A stretch of DNA of 64,000 nt, taken from NCBI GenBank assembly GCA_902516425.1, contig CABXYE010000001.1, forward strand, positions 59,845-123,844, in the 5' to 3' direction. Positions within the stretch are counted from its first letter, which is position 1. Each line of letters starts with the position of its first letter. The stretch is from an uncultured Pelagibacteraceae bacterium. GTDB lineage: Bacteria; Pseudomonadota; Alphaproteobacteria; Pelagibacterales; Pelagibacteraceae. The notes beneath the pieces were generated by a model, which was not told the DNA's origin, searched no databases, and saw only the letters and a program-made list of their open reading frames with translations. Made by a program: the position numbers and the translations under genes. This document shows, in pieces, positions 56,965 through 64,000 of the stretch.

Positions 56965-58293
56965 TTATTCCTGACATTCTTTTTCTAACCATTTAGCAAC
57001 ACCTAAAAATCTATGATCATCATATTTGTTACCAATTAATTGAACTCCTAATGGTAGATTATTTTCACCCTCAAGTAAAGGCAGCGAAATACAAGGTGTG
57101 CCTAAATATGACCAGACTTTGTTAAATTCTGCTGTTCCAGTGCTCTTCAATCCTTTGGGTGCAACACCAGGGCTAGAAGGAGATAAAACTCCATGATAAT
57201 CTTCAAATACTTCTTCGTAAGACTCGTAACTTCTTTTCATGAAGTCAATTGCCTCTGCATATTCTTTTGCAGTGTACTTATTTCCATTTAGAATAGCATC
57301 TTGCATATACTTAGAAAGTTTCTTCTTAAATTTTTTATAATAAACAGAAAAATTATTAGCCAAGTCTGTTTCATGAATAATCTGGTGATATTTATGTATA
57401 TCTTTAAAATAAGAGGGAGTATCGAATATCTCAATATTTTTTTTAAATGATTTGATAAAATATTCAAAAGACTCTCTTGATTTTTTATCAATTATTTTCC
57501 AATGATCAGTTTTATAAAAAATAAATTTAGGTTCAAAAATTGGACCTTTCTTCGTTTCAGACAAAATATTTTCTGTAGAATAATGAATTGTAGCTGCATC
57601 ATATTTGTCTTTCTTTATTAATACCTTAGCTAACATAGCTACATCTTCAACCTTACGTCCAAACATACCAATTTGATCTAGGCTAAATGAAGTTCTTAAA
57701 ACTCCATTTCTTGAAATAAGTCCGTAACTTGGTTTATAGCCAACGACACCACAATAAGATGCTGGTCTAATTACAGATCCACCTGTTTGAGATCCGATAG
57801 AAGCTGGAGCCATAAAAGAAGCCACCGAAGCTGCAGATCCACTAGATGAACCACCTGGCGTTCTATTTTTATCGTGAGGATTAGTTGTAGCTGGAGGCCC
57901 TAAGTAGGCAAGTTCTGAGGTTGCTGTTTTGCCCATAACAATTGCTCCTGATGCATGGAGCAAATCAATTATTTCAGCATTTTGAGAATAGGACTTGCCT
58001 TTTCTAATAACAGTTCCACATTCTGTTGGCATATCAACAGTTCCAATAATATCTTTAACTGCTATTGGCACTCCATGAAGAGAGCCTGTAGGTTTGCCTG
58101 CTCTTCTATGTTCGTCTGCTTCAGTTGCTTTTTCTAATAAAACTTTTTTATCGAAATGTGCCCAGGCTTTTACATCTTTTTCAAACTTTTTTATTCTTTC
58201 TATATATGTTTTACAAACTTCAACCGATGAAAGTTGACCACTTTTTATTTTTTCAGCTAATTCTTCTAAACTTAAAGAGAATATATCTGTCAT
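56965..58293 (-). CDS. Amidase-signature family hydrolase
   Basis: A 442-residue amidase-signature enzyme with the Ser-Ser-Lys triad Lys80 in VPIAVKDIIG, Ser149 in TPGGSSSGSA and Ser173 in GSQTGGSVIRPAS. The 24-residue spacing between the two serines equals that of fatty-acid amide hydrolase (Ser217-Ser241). GatA, allophanate hydrolase and aryl-acylamidase share the fold; the lack of neighbours gatB and gatC argues against GatA. It follows dctM by six bases, so it probably acts on a compound brought in by the TRAP transporter. Confidence 0.85.
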   Translation of the reverse strand: MTDIFSLSLEELAEKIKSGQLSSVEVCKTYIERIKKFEKDVKAWAHFDKKVLLEKATEADEHRRAGKPTGSLHGVPIAVKDIIGTVDMPTECGTVIRKGKSYSQNAEIIDLLHASGAIVMGKTATSELAYLGPPATTNPHDKNRTPGGSSSGSAASVASFMAPASIGSQTGGSVIRPASYCGVVGYKPSYGLISRNGVLRTSFSLDQIGMFGRKVEDVAMLAKVLIKKDKYDAATIHYSTENILSETKKGPIFEPKFIFYKTDHWKIIDKKSRESFEYFIKSFKKNIEIFDTPSYFKDIHKYHQIIHETDLANNFSVYYKKFKKKLSKYMQDAILNGNKYTAKEYAEAIDFMKRSYESYEEVFEDYHGVLSPSSPGVAPKGLKSTGTAEFNKVWSYLGTPCISLPLLEGENNLPLGVQLIGNKYDDHRFLGVAKWLEKECQE

Positions 58294-58299
58294 TTAAAA

Positions 58300-59661
58300 T
58301 TAATTAGCAAATAAAGTTTCTGGTAACCAAAGTGCTATTCCTGGGAACAAATACATTAAAACCATTGCTAAAATTACAATTCCTAAGAATGGCATTATTC
58401 CACTAAATATTTGCATTAATTCAACATTTTTTGATTGAACACCTTTTAAATAGTAAGCAGACATAGCCATTGGTGGAGTTAAAAATGAAGTTTGTAAGTT
58501 TAATGCAATCAACATTGCAAAGAAATATGGATTTACTCCAAAAAATTCAACCAATGGTAAAAAAATTGGAACAAATATAATTAAAATTTCTGTCCATTCT
58601 AAAGGCCAACCTAATAAAAAAATAATTATTTGGGTAATTACTAAGAATTGCCAAGGTTGGAGATTTAATGATTTAAAGAAATGCTCAAATACCTCATGGC
58701 CACCTAAATAAGAAAAAACAGAAGCAAAAGTCCATGAACCAATAAATAACCACATAATCATGGCTGTTGTTTTCGCTGTTAAAAATACCGACTCTTTGAA
58801 ATTTTTCCATTTTAAAGTTTTATAGAAATATGAAAGTACCAGGGCACCAAAGGCACCTACTGCTGCAGCCTCTGCTGGCGTAGCAATACCTGCAAGTATC
58901 GTTCCCAAAACTAAAATGATAAGTGAGAATAATGGTAAGAATGAAACTAAAACCTCTTTCATAATTACAGATGGTGGTGGTATCTCCTCTGCTGAAGGTT
59001 TTGGAGCAATTGATGGATTTAACCAAGCCCTAAAAACTGCATAACCTATATATAATCCAGCTAACATCAGTCCTGGAAAAATAGCAGCAGCAAATAACCT
59101 TAATGGAGATAATTGTGCAATAACAGAATAAACAATTAACATAATGCTAGGTGGAATTAATATTCCTAAACATCCGCCGGAACAAATTATTCCTGATGCA
59201 AATTTTTTATCATATCCAGCTTTTACCATAGCCGGCCAAGCTAAAAGACCCATTAATGTTACAACTGCTCCAATAATTCCTGTAGCTGTTGAGAATAAAG
59301 TACAAGTAATTAGTGCTGCAACTGCCATTGAAGCAGGGAGTTTATGAGAAGCCAATCTGATTGCAAAAAATAACTTTGCAACTATTCCCGCTCTTTCAAC
59401 TAAATAACCCATGAATAGAAAAAGTGGTACGGCGGTTAAGACATTGTTGTCCATTACAGTATAGGTATTTTGAACGAAAAGTTGGAATATCCTATTATCA
59501 AATAGATGCTCCATTTTTGTTGGATCAAAATAAGCATAATACCCAAAACCTAAACCCATTGCCATTAATGTGAAAGCTATTGGAAATCCTAATAAAACTG
59601 CAAAAAGGAATATTCCCATCATCATAATTGCTACTTCTGGATTTGTAAGACTAAATAACAT
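58300..59661 (-). CDS. dctM: TRAP transporter large membrane subunit DctM
   Basis: A 453-residue polytopic protein with about 12-13 transmembrane helices. It has the DctM-type NNVLTAVPLFLFMGYLVERAG and GIICSGGCLGILIPPSIMLI motifs plus GIATPAEAAAVGAFGALVLS. It is the channel of a sodium-driven TRAP importer together with DctQ and DctP. The form with a tail of WTEILIIFVPIFLPLVEFF resembles the branch annotated for mannitol/chloroaromatic or keto-acid substrates. Its start overlaps dctQ by 11 bases. Confidence 0.93.
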   Translation of the reverse strand: MLFSLTNPEVAIMMMGIFLFAVLLGFPIAFTLMAMGLGFGYYAYFDPTKMEHLFDNRIFQLFVQNTYTVMDNNVLTAVPLFLFMGYLVERAGIVAKLFFAIRLASHKLPASMAVAALITCTLFSTATGIIGAVVTLMGLLAWPAMVKAGYDKKFASGIICSGGCLGILIPPSIMLIVYSVIAQLSPLRLFAAAIFPGLMLAGLYIGYAVFRAWLNPSIAPKPSAEEIPPPSVIMKEVLVSFLPLFSLIILVLGTILAGIATPAEAAAVGAFGALVLSYFYKTLKWKNFKESVFLTAKTTAMIMWLFIGSWTFASVFSYLGGHEVFEHFFKSLNLQPWQFLVITQIIIFLLGWPLEWTEILIIFVPIFLPLVEFFGVNPYFFAMLIALNLQTSFLTPPMAMSAYYLKGVQSKNVELMQIFSGIMPFLGIVILAMVLMYLFPGIALWLPETLFAN

Positions 59662-60241
59662 CGTCCACGTTTCCTTTCTGAGCAGTTCTCATTAATATTT
59701 TTTCAGTTTCTTCTGCATCCTTTGAAATTCTTTCTGGCCAACTACCTTGTTTAATACAAATTAAACATCTAAACACTTCGCTAATACCTTGTAAGGTTAA
59801 AAGAGTTCCTGACAAAGGTATTAAAGACTTTGCCATGTAAATTTGAATTTGTGCTGGGCTATTCCAGCTGGTCTCTCCAATTTTCCACGCCAAAGCAGCA
59901 TACTCGAAACCATAAAAAGCAAGAGCGATAACACCTGGAAAAAAGAAAATAAAATATAAAACTAAATCAATGTAAGCCTGTGTTTTTTGAGAGAATAATC
60001 TATAAATTACATCTCCTCTAACATGCGCCTCTGTTGATAATGTATAAGCGCCCGCCATCATAAAAATTGCTCCGTACATTTGAAGACTAAAATCAAAATT
60101 CCAAAGAGTAGGGGCGTTTAGAGCATATGCCATAAAAACTTCATAACAGGTTCCACCCATTAAGATGACTATACACCATGAAAATGCCTTACCCATAGAG
60201 ACGCTCAAACGATCAGCAAACTTTATGTAAGATCTCAGCAT
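59651..60241 (-). CDS. dctQ: TRAP transporter small membrane subunit DctQ
   Basis: A 196-residue protein with four transmembrane helices. Family hallmarks are MGGTCYEVFMAYALNAPTLW, the DFSLQMYGAIFMMAGAYTL block and AHVRGDVIYRLFS (the RxD motif of DctQ). The C-terminal tail is longer than in classical DctQ and rich in charge, as in TakQ-type members. It couples with DctM; its start lies after a strong hairpin that separates it from dctP. Confidence 0.9.
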   Translation of the reverse strand: MLRSYIKFADRLSVSMGKAFSWCIVILMGGTCYEVFMAYALNAPTLWNFDFSLQMYGAIFMMAGAYTLSTEAHVRGDVIYRLFSQKTQAYIDLVLYFIFFFPGVIALAFYGFEYAALAWKIGETSWNSPAQIQIYMAKSLIPLSGTLLTLQGISEVFRCLICIKQGSWPERISKDAEETEKILMRTAQKGNVDDVI

Positions 60242-60284
60242 AGATATAAACTTCTATTGAATTGTTCTTAATTAATCAAATAAA

Positions 60285-60304
60285 AAGGGGGCCGAAGCCC
60301 CCTT
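60285..60304 (-). terminator. Intercistronic hairpin between dctP and dctQ
   Basis: The minus strand reads AAGGGGGC-TTCG-GCCCCCTT followed by TTTATT. It is an eight-base-pair stem with the very stable C(UUCG)G loop and a T-rich stretch. Coming right after the substrate-binding protein gene, it is a partial terminator or RNA-stabilising hairpin, which would allow more DctP than membrane subunits. It is the strongest GC stem in the window. Confidence 0.85.
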
Positions 60305-60325
60305 AATAAAATATATAAAAGTTAA

Positions 60326-61483
60326 TTATATCTTAACTTTTCCAATTGGACCAAACTCATTTTCATACGCAAGTTTGTAATTTGGCTGATTCATCAGCAA
60401 GTATTTCATTACTCTTTTCGCATATGATTTCTGAGATTCGACAACTTTCTTAAAGAAAGGATCTTTCTTATTGAAATCACCGATTACCTTGTCCCAACCT
60501 TTTAATTGTTGAGCTAAGATCTCATCAGAAGTTTGATACACATTTACTTTATGCTCATTCATCAACTTAGCTAAGTCAGCTGAGTATCTTACTAAAGCTT
60601 TAAAGTAGTTATCACTATTTGCAGCATAAGCAGCATTTTTCAATATTGCTTGGTGTGCAGGCGATAAACTATTATATGTTTTTTTGTTTACTGGGATCTC
60701 AAACATCTCTTGAGATTGGTGGAAGCTTCCTAAGTGATAGTGCTTAGAAACATCTTGCATACCAAATTGAGAGTCTGAAGTTGGGTTGTTAAACTCAGCA
60801 GCTTCAATCAAACCAGTTTTCATAGCTGGTTGAATTTCACCACCTGGTAATTGTCTAACTACCATTCCCATCGCAGTTAAAACGTTAGTCGCTAGACCAA
60901 CTGTTCTATACTTCATACCTTTAACGTCAGATACTTTAGTTACGTTCTTTTTGAACCAACCAAAAGGCTGAGCTGGCATAGGCATATGGAAAAAACCAAC
61001 ATAATCGAATCCTACTTTTGCAAGAGTTTCGTCATATAGTTTTCTTCCTCCACCATACTCCATCCATCCCATAACTTCTTGAGATGACATTCCGTATGAA
61101 GGACCAGTTCCAAATAAAGATGCAGCTGGATTCTTACCATACCAATATGCAGTCACCCAGTGACCCATATCTACTACACCAGAACTTACTGCTTGTCCGA
61201 TTTCTGAAGTCTTTACGACTGCTCCAACTGGCTGAAGATCTATCTTAAGTGTACCACCAGACATTTGATCTACCATTTTGCAGTAGTCTCCGGCCATTTC
61301 AAAAAAAATGTTCGCTCCACTTGGCCATGCAGCTTGCATCTTTAAAGTTTTGTGACCGCCAGCAGTTGCTATGTTTGGCATTGCAACAGCAGCTGCAGCT
61401 ACAGCACTTGCTTTAGCAGCAGTTTTAAAGAACTTACGTCTTGAAGATGTTTTAATCTTCAATGATTTGTTTTCTTTAGTCAT
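60326..61483 (-). CDS. dctP: TRAP transporter substrate-binding protein DctP (Tat-type signal)
   Basis: A 385-residue periplasmic binding protein. SSRRKFFKTAAKASAVAAAA followed by VAMPNIATAG is a twin-arginine signal (SRRKFFK), so it is exported folded. The mature part matches the TakP/mannitol-chloroaromatic branch: LKIDLQPVGAVVKTSEIGQA, AYWYGKNPAASLFGTGPSYG, and VRQLPGGEIQPAMKTGLIEA. This branch binds carboxylic acids such as 2-oxo acids or lactate, but the ligand is not certain. AAAGAGGAG at 61497-61489 is a strong ribosome binding site. It begins the TRAP operon. Confidence 0.93.
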   Translation of the reverse strand: MTKENKSLKIKTSSRRKFFKTAAKASAVAAAAVAMPNIATAGGHKTLKMQAAWPSGANIFFEMAGDYCKMVDQMSGGTLKIDLQPVGAVVKTSEIGQAVSSGVVDMGHWVTAYWYGKNPAASLFGTGPSYGMSSQEVMGWMEYGGGRKLYDETLAKVGFDYVGFFHMPMPAQPFGWFKKNVTKVSDVKGMKYRTVGLATNVLTAMGMVVRQLPGGEIQPAMKTGLIEAAEFNNPTSDSQFGMQDVSKHYHLGSFHQSQEMFEIPVNKKTYNSLSPAHQAILKNAAYAANSDNYFKALVRYSADLAKLMNEHKVNVYQTSDEILAQQLKGWDKVIGDFNKKDPFFKKVVESQKSYAKRVMKYLLMNQPNYKLAYENEFGPIGKVKI

Positions 61484-61501
61484 TATTACTCCTCTTTAGT
61501 T

Positions 61502-61517
61502 AATTAACTGGTTAATT
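61502..61517. promoter_or_regulatory. Palindrome in the dctP leader
   Basis: AATTAAC-TG-GTTAATT is a perfect inverted repeat with seven-base arms, located 18 bases before the dctP start codon. Short palindromes of this sort are operator sites for GntR- or LacI-type regulators. No regulator gene is near in this window, and the sequence is AT-rich, so chance cannot be excluded. Confidence 0.4.
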
Positions 61518-61599
61518 TAAACATAGAATCAAATTAGAGTCTTTCTAAAAAAACGTGTTGATGCCGCAGAAATTTAATTAAATTCAATCTAGGGTAGTA

Positions 61600-62553
61600 T
61601 TAATTAACTTTATTTACACAATTTCCGGTATTGAAAAACTCATCAATGTTATCAATAGCTAAATTGGCCATTGCAATCCTAGTGTCTTTAGTTGCGCTTC
61701 CTAAATGAGGTAAAATGAATGCTGACTTAATTTTTAGGTAACCGGGATTTAAATTTGGCTCATTCTTGTAAACATCTAAACCCGCTGCATAAATTTTTCT
61801 TCTATTAAGTGCATCTATCAAAGCTTCGTCATCAACTATATCGCCCCTTGCAACATTTGTTATTACTGCTCCTTTTGGAAAATATTCAACTGTTTCTTTA
61901 TTTATCATATTTTCAGTTTCTTTGGTTGCAGGGCAACAAATAGATAAGACATCTGAAACTGAAAAAAGACTTTTAATATTATCGTGATAAGTAGCTCCAT
62001 TTTCTTTATCTTCAGATAACTTTGATCTATTGTGATAATGTATCACCATACCTAAAGACTTTGCTATTCTTGCAATTTTTTGTCCAATCCTTCCCATCCC
62101 TAAAACTCCCAACCTAGTTCCAGTCAGTTGCTTACCAATTAAATAATCTGCCGACCATTTCCAACCACCGTCTTTTGCTGACTGAATACCTTCTGAAGCT
62201 CTTCTGCATGCTCCTAATATTAATAGTATACCTATTTCTGCTGTGGCATCAGACAATACATCTGGAGTATTGGTAACTGCGATACCTTTTTCTTTAGCAG
62301 CATTTAAATCGATATTTCCAAAACCTACTGCAAAGTTTGAGATAATCTTAATTGTATCAGGCAACTTGCTGATAGTTTCTTTATCCATTTTATCAGTAAG
62401 TGATGTTAAAATTCCATCACAACCTTGACTCATGTCTATTACTTTAGATTGAGAGTATAGCTCATCATTGGTATTAAATATTGGATTGAATGTTTTAGAC
62501 GCTTTATCTTCACTATCTTTGATCAATTTTCTTGTAATCAAAATTTTTTTCAT
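61600..62553 (-). CDS. D-2-hydroxyacid dehydrogenase (glyoxylate/hydroxypyruvate reductase type)
   Basis: A 317-residue NAD(P)-dependent dehydrogenase. NAD-binding GVLGMGRIGQKIARIAKSLG, then the catalytic residues Arg in NVARGDIVDD, Glu in YKNEPNLNPG and His in LPHLGSATKD. The pattern matches glyoxylate or hydroxypyruvate reductases (GyaR type), although PGDH-like and D-lactate members share it. It lies between dctP and a GlcD-like oxidase on the same strand. Together they suggest the transporter brings in a 2-oxo or 2-hydroxy acid that is interconverted here. Confidence 0.88.
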   Translation of the reverse strand: MKKILITRKLIKDSEDKASKTFNPIFNTNDELYSQSKVIDMSQGCDGILTSLTDKMDKETISKLPDTIKIISNFAVGFGNIDLNAAKEKGIAVTNTPDVLSDATAEIGILLILGACRRASEGIQSAKDGGWKWSADYLIGKQLTGTRLGVLGMGRIGQKIARIAKSLGMVIHYHNRSKLSEDKENGATYHDNIKSLFSVSDVLSICCPATKETENMINKETVEYFPKGAVITNVARGDIVDDEALIDALNRRKIYAAGLDVYKNEPNLNPGYLKIKSAFILPHLGSATKDTRIAMANLAIDNIDEFFNTGNCVNKVN

Positions 62554-62564
62554 AAACTTTTTTA

Positions 62565-63938
62565 TTAATTAAGATCGAATATCTTTCCAGGATTCATAAT
62601 ATTGTTTTGATCAATACTTCTTTTAATTAACTTCATTAAAGGAATATTGTCTCCATGCTCCTTTAGAAGATATTCTTTTTTGTGAAGACCTACGCCGTGT
62701 TCACCAGTTATTGTTCCGTTTAATTCTAGTGTCTTTTTAATTAATAAATCATTAAATTCCCTTATTTTTTTATAAGTTTCTTTTTTTTCAGGATCAAATG
62801 GTAACAGTACATGAAAATTCCCATCTCCAAGATGTCCGACCATTGGAGCCCTAAGTCCAAATTTTTTTGCTTGCTCCTCAGCATAATTTACGCACTCTGT
62901 TATATTTGAAATAGGTAGACACACATCTGTTGAGTAAACTCTTCCATTATTTATCAAGGCTTTTACAGAATAGTATACATCCCATCTTGCTCTCCAAAGT
63001 TTATTTCTTTCTTCTAAATCTTTAGCCCATTTAAAAGAGCTACCATCGTTATCTTTAGAGATTTCCTCCACGATTTTGATATTTTCATTATTAGATAATT
63101 CTGTGCCATGAAATTCAAAAAAAAGTGTAGGTGTTTCCTCAACATTGGTTAATTTTGAGTAATTTATACTTATGCCCATTTGATCTTTGTTTAGCATTTC
63201 GATTCTTGCAATTGGCACACCATATTGAATTACTTGTTGTGCAGTTTGAACTGCTTTCTCTAAAGATGGGAAATGACAGACAGCAGACATTATACTTTCT
63301 GGTATAGGTGAGAGCCTTAATTGAACCTCAGTGATTATCCCTAATGTTCCCTCCGAGCCTATAAATAAATTAGTTAGATTATAACCTGCTGAAGTTTTTT
63401 TTGTTCTTCCACCTGTATTAATAATGTCGCCAGTAGGCATAACAACTGTGAGACCTGTGATAACAGTCTTCATAGTACCGTATTTAACTGCCATTGTTCC
63501 TGAGGCTGATGTAGAAGCCATACCTCCAATAGCTGCATTTGCACCTGGATCGATTGGAAAAAAAACACCATCTTCTCTTAAATATTCGTTTAGTTGCTCT
63601 TTTGTTACGCAAGCTTGAACTCTACAATCAAAGTCCACGGCATTAACGCTTAAAATTTTGTTCATCTTTTCTAAACAAATAGTTATTCCCTCCTCATTGC
63701 CTACAACATTGCCCTCTAGTGATGTTCCTGTACCAAAGGGCACTACAGGAATTTTGTGTTCATTACAAAGTCTTAGTATTTGAGAAACCTCTTCATTAGT
63801 TTCTGGAAATACTACAGCTTTTGATAAAATCGGATCATAAGTATCCTCACCCCTTGCATAATTTGTTCTAGTAGATATAGAAGTTGAAAATCTTGAATTA
63901 AAAATCTTTTTAAGTTCAGTTTGGACTTGATCATTCAT
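62565..63938 (-). CDS. FAD-linked D-2-hydroxyacid dehydrogenase, GlcD / D-lactate dehydrogenase-like
   Basis: A 457-residue flavoprotein of the FAD_binding_4/FAD-oxidase_C family. The PCMH-type FAD domain has VVPFGTGTSLEGNVVGNEEG, GANAAIGGMASTSASGTMAV and FIGSEGTLGIITEVQLRLS. The C-terminal cap contains GHLGDGNFHVLLPFDPEKKE and TGEHGVGLHKKEYL, whose His residues bind substrate and metal. It would oxidise glycolate, D-lactate or a related acid. glcE and glcF are not beside it, so a single-subunit LDHD-type enzyme is more likely. It starts 12 bases upstream of the hydroxyacid dehydrogenase gene. Confidence 0.88.
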   Translation of the reverse strand: MNDQVQTELKKIFNSRFSTSISTRTNYARGEDTYDPILSKAVVFPETNEEVSQILRLCNEHKIPVVPFGTGTSLEGNVVGNEEGITICLEKMNKILSVNAVDFDCRVQACVTKEQLNEYLREDGVFFPIDPGANAAIGGMASTSASGTMAVKYGTMKTVITGLTVVMPTGDIINTGGRTKKTSAGYNLTNLFIGSEGTLGIITEVQLRLSPIPESIMSAVCHFPSLEKAVQTAQQVIQYGVPIARIEMLNKDQMGISINYSKLTNVEETPTLFFEFHGTELSNNENIKIVEEISKDNDGSSFKWAKDLEERNKLWRARWDVYYSVKALINNGRVYSTDVCLPISNITECVNYAEEQAKKFGLRAPMVGHLGDGNFHVLLPFDPEKKETYKKIREFNDLLIKKTLELNGTITGEHGVGLHKKEYLLKEHGDNIPLMKLIKRSIDQNNIMNPGKIFDLN

Positions 63939-64000
63939 AGGAAAGAATATTAATAAAGATTAATAGAAAAATACAGCTTATTTAGTTAGCATTTTCTTTA

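Noticed and set aside
56965-58293. The amidase as GatA of the Glu-tRNA amidotransferase
   Set aside because: gatB and gatC are not adjacent and the gene is in a transporter run; the signature alone does not distinguish family members.
63939-64000. End of a further minus-strand gene before the GlcD-like gene
   Set aside because: A TAA and a few codons can be read at the window edge, but too little sequence is present to support a gene.

Overview
The window reads as the chromosome of a Pelagibacterales (SAR11) alphaproteobacterium. It is AT-rich with very short or overlapping gene junctions. It carries a TCA block (lpd-sucB-sucA-sucD-sucC-mdh-mmsA-sdhB-sdhA-sdhD-sdhC-asd) followed directly by a DMSP-demethylation cluster whose first protein closely resembles SAR11 DmdA. 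It also carries a TRAP transporter and leuBDC. This placement is inference from gene content, order and remembered family sequences; no search was run.

Layout. (1) 1-4637: two tandem paralogous secreted proteins, each a beta-propeller followed by an autotransporter-type barrel (the first runs off the window start), then a trypsin-like secreted protease. (2) 4659-26575: a nearly complete type IV pilus locus. On the minus strand, reading from 14509 down, are a PilM-PilN fusion with an extra N-terminal domain, PilO, a PilP/MshK-like protein, an MshL/PilQ-like secretin lipoprotein, PilB, PilC and several prepilins. This is the order of MSHA-type loci. Diverging on the plus strand are pilT, a FimT/GspH-like pseudopilin, PilV, PilW, PilX, a lipoprotein and a PilY1-like tip protein, then the prepilin peptidase (minus) and another prepilin. 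The 396-bp gap between the two arms holds seven copies of a TTTGTGTTA(G/C)-type element, placed within or next to recognisable promoters for both arms. Between pilY1 and pilD lies a short two-gene segment (inverse-autotransporter barrel plus a secreted partner) bounded by 51-bp direct repeats.

(3) 26599-41037: TCA cycle and complex II genes in one minus-strand run, plus mmsA and asd. Both membrane subunits of complex II lack the histidines that bind heme b in E. coli. (4) 41053-46328: dmdA, an alpha/beta hydrolase, and dmdB- and dmdC-like genes, which would turn DMSP into methyl-THF and methylmercaptopropionyl-CoA intermediates. (5) 46355-49464: leuB, leuD, leuC. (6) 49476-52556: rplS, trmD, rpsP, ffh, with rimM absent from its usual place and a structured RNA-like leader before ffh. 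(7) 52718-54459: dapF and ftsY on the plus strand. (8) 54452-63938: a secreted protein, a hydrolase, an EamA permease, a 58-residue membrane peptide, an amidase, a TRAP transporter (dctM, dctQ, dctP, with a strong hairpin between dctP and dctQ), a D-2-hydroxyacid dehydrogenase and a GlcD/D-lactate-dehydrogenase-like flavoprotein. The last group looks like an uptake and oxidation module for small carboxylic or hydroxy acids.

The most unusual material is in the pilus locus: the divergent operator-like array, the PilM-PilN fusion with an integrase-arm-like N-terminal domain, a full-length prepilin frame with no ATG, GTG or TTG start, a PilY1 whose von Willebrand domain is split by an NHL propeller, and the direct-repeat-bounded segment behind pilY1. 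No tRNA, rRNA, CRISPR array or transposase gene was seen. The last 62 bases (63939-64000) hold nothing that can be supported.
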